A stretch of DNA of 47,674 bases from Methylobacterium sp. NEAU K (GTDB lineage: Bacteria > Pseudomonadota > Alphaproteobacteria > Rhizobiales > Beijerinckiaceae), in contig NZ_JAUYZJ010000036.1 in assembly GCF_030700285.1 (NCBI RefSeq), positions 1-47,674 on the forward strand, given 5' to 3'. Each line of letters begins with the position of its first letter. Within the stretch, counting starts at the first letter, position 1. The notes beneath the pieces were generated by a model that was not told the origin of the DNA, did not search any database, and was given only the letters and a program-made list of their open reading frames with translations. Shown in pieces: positions 42,917 through 47,674 of this stretch. Position numbers and translations under genes: made by a program.

Positions 42917-42932
42917 GCCGCGTGACGACCCG

Positions 42933-42958
42933 GCCGCCCCGGGTACGGCCGGGGCGGC
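42933..42958 (+). terminator. GC-rich hairpin after small secreted protein gene
   Basis: GCCGCCCCG (42933-42941) and CGGGGCGGC (42950-42958) form a perfect 9-bp stem 17 bp after the stop at 42916. There is no T-run, so it may be a weak or factor-aided terminator. Confidence 0.5.
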
Positions 42959-43201
42959 TCGCCTGTGAAGGCTGGCACTGCCGCGTCCCATGGATCAGCC
43001 AACGCTCGTCATCCATCCCAGATACGACGCCTTTCGACGCGGGTGCTGCGTACTTCTCTGCGAAGCCTACCGAGAACGCCGTTAATCGTCCGTTCATTTC
43101 GGAGATGAGGTCGCCGAATGTTTCACCAGCATGGCGTGGAACCAGGAACGAGGACTCAGTCTTACTGTCCATTGAAACCCATTGCTTGACGAGGATATCC
43201 C

Positions 43202-43447
43202 ATGCGTAACTTCATTGTTGCCGGCCTTGCCTTTGCTGCCGTGACCGGTCTGTCCAACGCCTCGATGGCCGAGGAGACCACGGTGATCCATCGCGATGGT
43301 GGGCCCGGCGTCGCGGTCGACCACCGCGAGGGCGTGGTGGAACGTCGCGAGGTGACCACCGGCACCGTCGATTGCGGCTCGAAGACCGTCCACAAGGAGG
43401 ACGGCATGGGCAACTCCAAGACCGTCCACAAGGAAGGCTGCAACTGA
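43202..43447 (+). CDS. Small secreted protein with duplicated SKTVHKE motif
   Basis: An 81-residue protein with a signal peptide (MRNFIVAGLAFAAVTGLSNA, cleavage near SMA). The mature part has VIHRDGGPGVAVDHREGVVE and a C-terminal tandem in which SKTVHKE occurs twice, each copy flanked by Cys (DCGSKTVHKE, then SKTVHKEGC). Probably periplasmic. Function unknown. It lies 44 bp upstream of another secreted protein gene in the same direction. Confidence 0.7.
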   Translation: MRNFIVAGLAFAAVTGLSNASMAEETTVIHRDGGPGVAVDHREGVVERREVTTGTVDCGSKTVHKEDGMGNSKTVHKEGCN

Positions 43448-43491
43448 GCGTCCGCGCTCCTTTCCCGCCCGACACTTCAGGAGACATCCCC

Positions 43492-43908
43492 ATGACGCGC
43501 AAACTTCTTCTCGCGCTGGCGACGACCAGCCTCTTCGCCCTCCCGATGGCCGCCCAGGCGCAGGGCATCCTGCGCGGGGCCGCCGAAGGTGCCGAGGTCG
43601 GTGCGGATGCGGCCGGTCCGGTGGGTGGCATCGTCGGCGGTGCCGTCGGCGCCGCCACCGGTACTGTCGGCGGCATCCTGGGCGTCGACGAGCGCCCGCG
43701 CTTCCGCTCCTACGTCCGCGAGCGCGGCGTGAGCTCGTACAGCTGGGGCGGCCCGGTCCGCGTCGGCACGGTGCTGCCGGAGGACAGCGTGACCTACTAC
43801 GACGTGCCCACCGAGTATCGGGTGCGTCCAGGGTATCGCTACACCATCGTGAACGACCAGCCGGTACTGGTCGACCGCGGCCACCGCATCGTCGAGGTCG
43901 TCGAGTAA
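43492..43908 (+). CDS. DUF1236-like secreted protein
   Basis: A 138-residue protein. The signal peptide (MTRKLLLALATTSLFALPMA, cleavage after AQA) is followed by a glycine zipper-like stretch (GPVGGIVGGAVGAATGTVGG) and a DUF1236-type domain (GTVLPEDSVTYYDVP, RVRPGYRYTIVNDQPVLVD). The ATG follows CAGGAG. The family is common in Rhizobiales and is of unknown function; an envelope location is likely. Confidence 0.82.
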   Translation: MTRKLLLALATTSLFALPMAAQAQGILRGAAEGAEVGADAAGPVGGIVGGAVGAATGTVGGILGVDERPRFRSYVRERGVSSYSWGGPVRVGTVLPEDSVTYYDVPTEYRVRPGYRYTIVNDQPVLVDRGHRIVEVVE

Positions 43909-43945
43909 GCAGGCTACCAACCCAGAACTGACGGCCCAACCATCG

Positions 43946-43975
43946 AACCCCGTCCGGCCAAGCCCGGGCGGGGTT
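43946..43975 (+). terminator. Intrinsic terminator-like hairpin
   Basis: AACCCCGTCCGG and CCGGGCGGGGTT pair with one mismatch around a short loop, followed by TTCGCC. It lies 38 bp after the DUF1236-like gene. Confidence 0.6.
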
Positions 43976-44019
43976 TCGCCTGTCACCGTCCGAACGCTTC
44001 CGCGTAAGCCTCCGTTGTC

Positions 44020-45401
44020 GCTTCCAATTACCCATATCGTGGGGCGGCGCCGATTGTGATGCCGACGGTGATGTCGTGCAGGCGCGCGAGGCCGCGCCAA
44101 ACGACCATGTTACCGGGTGGCGGGTCGCGGCTGCGGGCGAGGTAGCCGCCGAGCATGGCGATCGGCAGCAGGTCGTCGGCAAGCGCCCGCCGCCCCAGTC
44201 GCGGTATCGCGCGTGCTGCGTCGATGCAATCGAGCGCGTTGATCTCGGCGGCGGTGAGGACGGTGTCGGGCGGAGCGTCAGGTTTGACGCGGGCCGACAT
44301 GGTTACGAAGAAGATGCGCCAGCTGACCACCGTGACGAGGGCGAGGAACTTCACCAGCCTCTCGGCTGGTCTGCAGCCTACTCTCCTCCGCGCGGCACCC
44401 CGACTTCATGACCTTGTGGAAGACCTCCGCCTTCCAGCGCAGCGCGTACCAGCCGAGCTTCTCGACGGCCGCGGTGAGGTCGGCCACCGGCAAGTTGGTG
44501 ACGAGCTTCCAGTCGATCGCCTGACGACCAGCCGGCGGGTCGAGTTCGAGAGCATGGATGTAGGTGAGGACCTGCGGGCTGTAGCGCTTCTGCTTGCCGA
44601 TCGGCGGGCGGGTCGTGATGGTGGCGAACTTGACGTGCAGGCAGGCGGTCTCATCGGTGTTGCCGCCGACGTCGACCTGATGACGACCCGACCAGGGTGC
44701 CGCGTCGAGCTGAGCGAAGACGCGATGATCCGCGTTCGGCTGCGGTGCGTCGGGCGGTGGTTCGGCCAGCCGATTGGTCTGCACGCGCACGAGAAAGCGG
44801 GTGCGCAGGTCCTGCGCGAGAAAGAAGAGCTCGTACATGTTGCTCTCCCGGACTGCGACATGCACGCAGCGCTCTGGCGTGCCGAGGAAAGCCATCGACT
44901 GGCGCAGGTTCTCCAGCCAGCGGTAGTTCTCCTTCGTCTCGATGGGCACGCGCGTAGGGTTCACGTGCCGCTTGAGCGTCCAGGTCCCCTTGAACTTGGT
45001 GCGCGTCCAGAACTTCACGGCCGTGAGGCCCAGCGGCGTGCCGGCGAGCGAGACGGCGAGGCTGGAATGCATCAGCACGCCGCACAGCGTCAGCACGTTG
45101 GGCTGCCCCGCCTTGTCGCGCCCGCCGTTGATGGTCCTGGTGAAGCCGATCTTGCCCGGGCAGGCAGCCGGCACAGGCTGACCCGGCGCGGACGACGGTT
45201 GATCCAGCAACCTGCGCAGGCGGCGCCCGAGGCGCTGATCGGGCAAGCTCGTGCAGGCGAGTTCAGCGTCCTGCCAGCCGGCGTCGCCGGCCACTACACC
45301 ACCGCTCATCCGCGACGCCTCCGTGATTCGGCGTCACGGACAGAATCATGGTCGATTCAGGCGAGGCAAACGTCAGGCCGACGATGTGGGTAATTGGAAG
45401 C
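44020..45401 (-). mobile_element. IS4-family insertion sequence with frameshifted transposase
   Basis: The ends carry inverted repeats of about 20 bp (GCTTCCAATTACCCA-ATCGT at 44020-44040 and its complement at 45382-45401). The minus-strand transposase starts near 45309 (DAELACTSLPDQRLGRRLRR, GKIGFTRTINGGRDKAGQPN). It continues through the DDE domain (SMAFLGTPERCVHVAVRES, ALRWKAEVFHKVMKSGCRAE) and is broken by a frameshift near 44350. The C-terminal part is MKFLALVTVVSWRIFFVTMS up to GLARLHDITVGI. No target duplication was seen. The copy is complete in length but probably inactive. Confidence 0.85.
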
Positions 45402-45420
45402 TTCGCCGGACGCGTACGCG

Positions 45421-45531
45421 CTAGGCGAAGTCTTCGAGGGTTAAGGGTCGCTCGCCGGGCTGCGTCAGGTTCTCGACCAGAAATCGCATGGCGTTGGTCT
45501 CCCGGTAGGCCAGCGGCCCGCCCATCGGCAT
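45421..45531 (-). CDS. Very small hypothetical protein, uncertain
   Basis: A 36-residue frame (MPMGGPLAYRETNAMRFLVE, ERPLTLEDFA) with GGAGC before the ATG. The composition looks protein-like, but the length allows no firm call. It lies directly beside the IS4 end. Confidence 0.35.
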   Translation of the reverse strand: MPMGGPLAYRETNAMRFLVENLTQPGERPLTLEDFA

Positions 45532-45823
45532 GAGGCTGCTCCGGTCGGATCGGTCGTAGCCCGTGTTCGGTCCGGTCAATCAGGCTATGCGGCTAGCTTA
45601 CATCGGCACCCGGCACCGCGCTGCATTTTGGTCGCGGCAAAGATCCTACGTCCGCGTTCTGGAAAAACGCTCCTTTCCTTCTATGACCGCAACGGGCGCG
45701 AAGCCGAAGGGCCGCTGCCGGGCCGAGTGCCAAGGTTAGGTTGTGGCGCGACCCGGAAGCACCCCGATAGGTTGCGACTTCGTCCGAGCCGGGTGGCGTC
45801 TGCAACAAGGGTGACACCTTTAC

Positions 45824-46537
45824 CTACGCGGGCAGGACGACAACCTTCGTCTTGACCGGCGTTCGTGAATAAAGGTGGATCATGTCCTGACTGAGCAGGC
45901 CGACACAGCCGCTCGTGACGCCTGTGCCGATCGATTCGGGCTCGCTGCTGGCGTAGATCGTGTAGAGCGTATAGGCGCCGTTCTGGTAGAGATGGAGGGT
46001 GCGGGCGCCGAGCGGGTTGTCGAGGCCGCCCGGCATACCGCGGGCGTATTTGGCGGCCTCGGGCTGACGCCGAATCATCTCCTTTGGCGGGGTCCAAGTC
46101 GCCCATTCGGACTTGCGACCGACATAAGCGTCACCGCTCCACAAGAACCCATCGCGGCCGACATTGGCGCCGTAACGGGTGGCGGACCCGTCGCCCTCGA
46201 TGCGGTAGACATAGAAATTGCCGGGATCGACGATAATCGTGCCGGGCGCTTCCCTGGTTTCGTAACGAACTGTCCGGCGGTAATATTTCGGATCGACCTT
46301 GCCGATATCGACCGCCGGGATCGGGAACTTCTCGTCTGGAATCGGCCCGTAGACCTTCGCCGCCTCGGCGAGGATCATGCCGTCGGATGTCGCGCAACCG
46401 GCTAGCCCTAGCGCGCCGAAACCGACGGCCGAGCCGACCAGAAACGACCGGCGGTTGAGAAGCCCCGCCCGACGCTCGGGCAGAGCGATCTCGTCCATCC
46501 CGCCGGCATCGGCAGTCTCACCGTCCACGATCATCAT
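45824..46537 (-). CDS. YkuD/L,D-transpeptidase-like lipoprotein with altered active site
   Basis: A protein of about 237 residues. A twin-arginine, lipobox-type signal (NRRSFLVGSAVGFGALGLAG, then Cys) precedes a YkuD domain (TIIVDPGNFYVYRIEGDGSA, WTPPKEMIRRQPEAAKYARG, LGARTLHLYQNGAYTLYTIY). The catalytic Cys is in GVTSGCVGLLSQDMIHLYS. The usual IHG motif reads IYA, and the Arg after SGC reads Gly, so cross-linking activity is doubtful. The start at 46537 is preferred (GAGAAG upstream); a longer frame reaches 46588. Family members cross-link peptidoglycan in the periplasm. Confidence 0.85.
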   Translation of the reverse strand: MMIVDGETADAGGMDEIALPERRAGLLNRRSFLVGSAVGFGALGLAGCATSDGMILAEAAKVYGPIPDEKFPIPAVDIGKVDPKYYRRTVRYETREAPGTIIVDPGNFYVYRIEGDGSATRYGANVGRDGFLWSGDAYVGRKSEWATWTPPKEMIRRQPEAAKYARGMPGGLDNPLGARTLHLYQNGAYTLYTIYASSEPESIGTGVTSGCVGLLSQDMIHLYSRTPVKTKVVVLPA

Positions 46538-46931
46538 TCTGGACTTCTCATGTCCTGCGGCCCGACGAGAAAACGCTCCGGCATACATACATTGAGCGTA
46601 CGGCTAAGCTGAGATTGCCGGTACCCGGCTCGACTGGCAAGCCAGGTTTTCGCTGTGTGGCGCTTGCCATGCACCGACGCCGGCAACGTCGATGAAGGTC
46701 AGAATTATGAGCGCGCGCTTCCGATCGCCACCCTGACGGCCCGTGCCAGGGCCTGCCGGCCTTGCTCGGAATCGGCCGACACCCACCAGGAGATTCCGGC
46801 ACCTGCGTTCGATCGCCTCACCAAAAGGATCGTACCTCGACCTTTACATCCCGCCCGCCGGCAGTTTTGATGCAATCCTGCGATCGGCAGGTCACCAAGG
46901 CCGTCGACGCAGGGGCACCGGGAGGGGGACG
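46538..46931. other. Intergenic region
   Basis: No supported gene apart from possible N-terminal codons of the transpeptidase-like gene (to 46588). The right end carries a GGGAGGGGGACG ribosome site for the gene at 46932. Confidence 0.5.
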
Positions 46932-47674
46932 ATGCAGAACCTCGCTTCGTCCGAAGGCCAGTGGGGCGATAGCTCCCCCCATGAGACCGAGCGCGCGGCG
47001 GAGGCCCGTCAGGCCTATGCGCGCAAACGCGCAGCCGAGGCCGCGCGCGAGCGGTGTCTGGCCCTAGGGCAAGTCGTCCAGTCCGAGATCATCCCTCAGC
47101 TGATGCTGCTGCATCGCGGTTTCGTTTCGGAAGCGCCCAAACCGACGTTCAAACCAGAGGTGGGGCAGGTCGCGGCCTTCACGGATTTGGCGCTTGCGGA
47201 GGATGATGCGCCCATGGTCGAGGCTTTCTCGGCCCTGGTGGCGGAAGGCCATCCCGTCGATCGGCTGTTCCTCGATCTGCTGGCGCCCTCCGCGGCCCTC
47301 CTGGGCCGCATGTGGGACGACGATCTGTGCGATTTCATCGAGGTGACGACGGGTGTCGCCCGCCTACAGTGTCTCGTGTCGCGGTTCCGGGTGGACGGGG
47401 ATGCGGTCCCAAGCGACGGGAAACGCCGCCTGCTCCTGATGAGCGCACCCGGAGAGCAGCACACGTTCGGCGTGCGGATCGTCGAGCAGTTCCTGCACAG
47501 GGCCGGCTGGGTGGTGTCGATCGGGCTCTCCTCCAGCCCGGAAGAGATCGCCGCTTTGGTAGCGTCCGAATGGTTCGGCGTCGTCGGCCTGACGCTCAGC
47601 AACGAGGCGCGCGTCGATCAGCTCGCCATGGCGATCCGCTCCGTTCGCGAGGCATCGTGCAATCGATCCATCGG
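46932..47674 (+). CDS. AerR/PpaA-like B12/heme-binding regulator (runs off window)
   Basis: An open frame from the ATG to the window end, at least 247 residues. A charged N-terminal part (QAYARKRAAEAARERCLALG) leads to IIPQLMLLHRGFVSE, DAPMVEAFSALVAEGHPVDR, DDDLCDFIEVTTGVARLQCL, LLLMSAPGEQHTFGVRIVEQ and VGLTLSNEARVDQLAMAIRS. This is the cobalamin/heme-binding (SCHIC-type) domain of AerR/PpaA, with ExHxxG in place of the DxHxxG of B12 domains. Such proteins tune photosystem gene expression with CrtJ/PpsR in response to light or oxygen. A strong purine-rich site precedes the ATG. A broken paralogue is at 32670-33270. Confidence 0.88.
   Translation, partial: MQNLASSEGQWGDSSPHETERAAEARQAYARKRAAEAARERCLALGQVVQSEIIPQLMLLHRGFVSEAPKPTFKPEVGQVAAFTDLALAEDDAPMVEAFSALVAEGHPVDRLFLDLLAPSAALLGRMWDDDLCDFIEVTTGVARLQCLVSRFRVDGDAVPSDGKRRLLLMSAPGEQHTFGVRIVEQFLHRAGWVVSIGLSSSPEEIAALVASEWFGVVGLTLSNEARVDQLAMAIRSVREASCNRSI

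Noticed and set aside
1..47674. CRISPR array, rRNA or obvious riboswitch
   Set aside because: No regularly spaced repeats, ribosomal RNA segments or known riboswitch cores were recognised by eye.

Overview
The window looks like a chromosomal accessory region of a Methylobacterium-type alphaproteobacterium. The reasons are high GC with Methylobacteriaceae-like small secreted proteins, an OpgH glucosyltransferase, an AerR/PpaA-type B12/heme-binding photosynthesis regulator at the right edge, and many IS3, IS4, IS21, IS66 and IS1182 remnants. No rRNA, tRNA or CRISPR array was seen. All taxonomy and function here come from reading the sequence alone.

Layout. (1) 1-5535: a decaying integrative element (P4-type integrase, AlpA regulator, broken primase-polymerase) cut by an IS3 copy, followed by fragments of a second integrase, an IS1182 transposase and a sulfotransferase-like gene. 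(2) 5536-13151: opgH, then a compact locus of an MDR dehydrogenase, a divergent 6-pyruvoyl-tetrahydropterin synthase (PTPS) relative, a GT4 glycosyltransferase, a methyltransferase, cytochrome b561, a RibD-type reductase and a GTP cyclohydrolase II. This looks like an uncharacterised pathway to a GTP-derived, probably glycosylated pterin or pyrimidine. (3) 13259-14284: IS3 and IS21 debris. (4) 14311-24000: a LacI-controlled sugar-acid catabolic locus (uronate dehydrogenase, lactonase, FMN hydroxy-acid dehydrogenase, hydroxypyruvate-isomerase-like protein, racemase-like protein, MFS transporter). (5) 24125-33270: small secreted and membrane proteins, an adenylate cyclase with periplasmic and TPR-like parts, IS remnants and a broken aerR-like copy. 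(6) 33775-41771: a seven-gene operon with a peptide/opine-type ABC transporter, an amidase, an HpxZ/AtzH-like protein and an M20 carbamoylase. (7) 41787-47674: a dihydroorotase-like fragment, secreted small proteins, an IS4 copy, an L,D-transpeptidase-like lipoprotein with altered active-site residues, and the start of an intact aerR/ppaA-like gene.

The strongest observation is an apparent clean inversion of 15925-22736 (6812 bp). The N-terminal 296 codons of a D-2-hydroxyacid dehydrogenase lie on the minus strand at 22737-23624, and its missing 46 C-terminal codons lie on the plus strand at 15925-16065. Reversing the segment rejoins that gene in frame. It also gives the MFS transporter a short native C-terminus that stops 16 nt before the udh start codon. 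The ancestral operon would then be hydroxy-acid dehydrogenase, lactonase, MFS, udh, binding protein, all behind one LacI operator. The inversion cut that operon in two.

A second junction at about 23790 fuses the N-terminal part of a queD gene in frame to the C-terminus of an aromatic aminotransferase. Together these mark the region as heavily rearranged.
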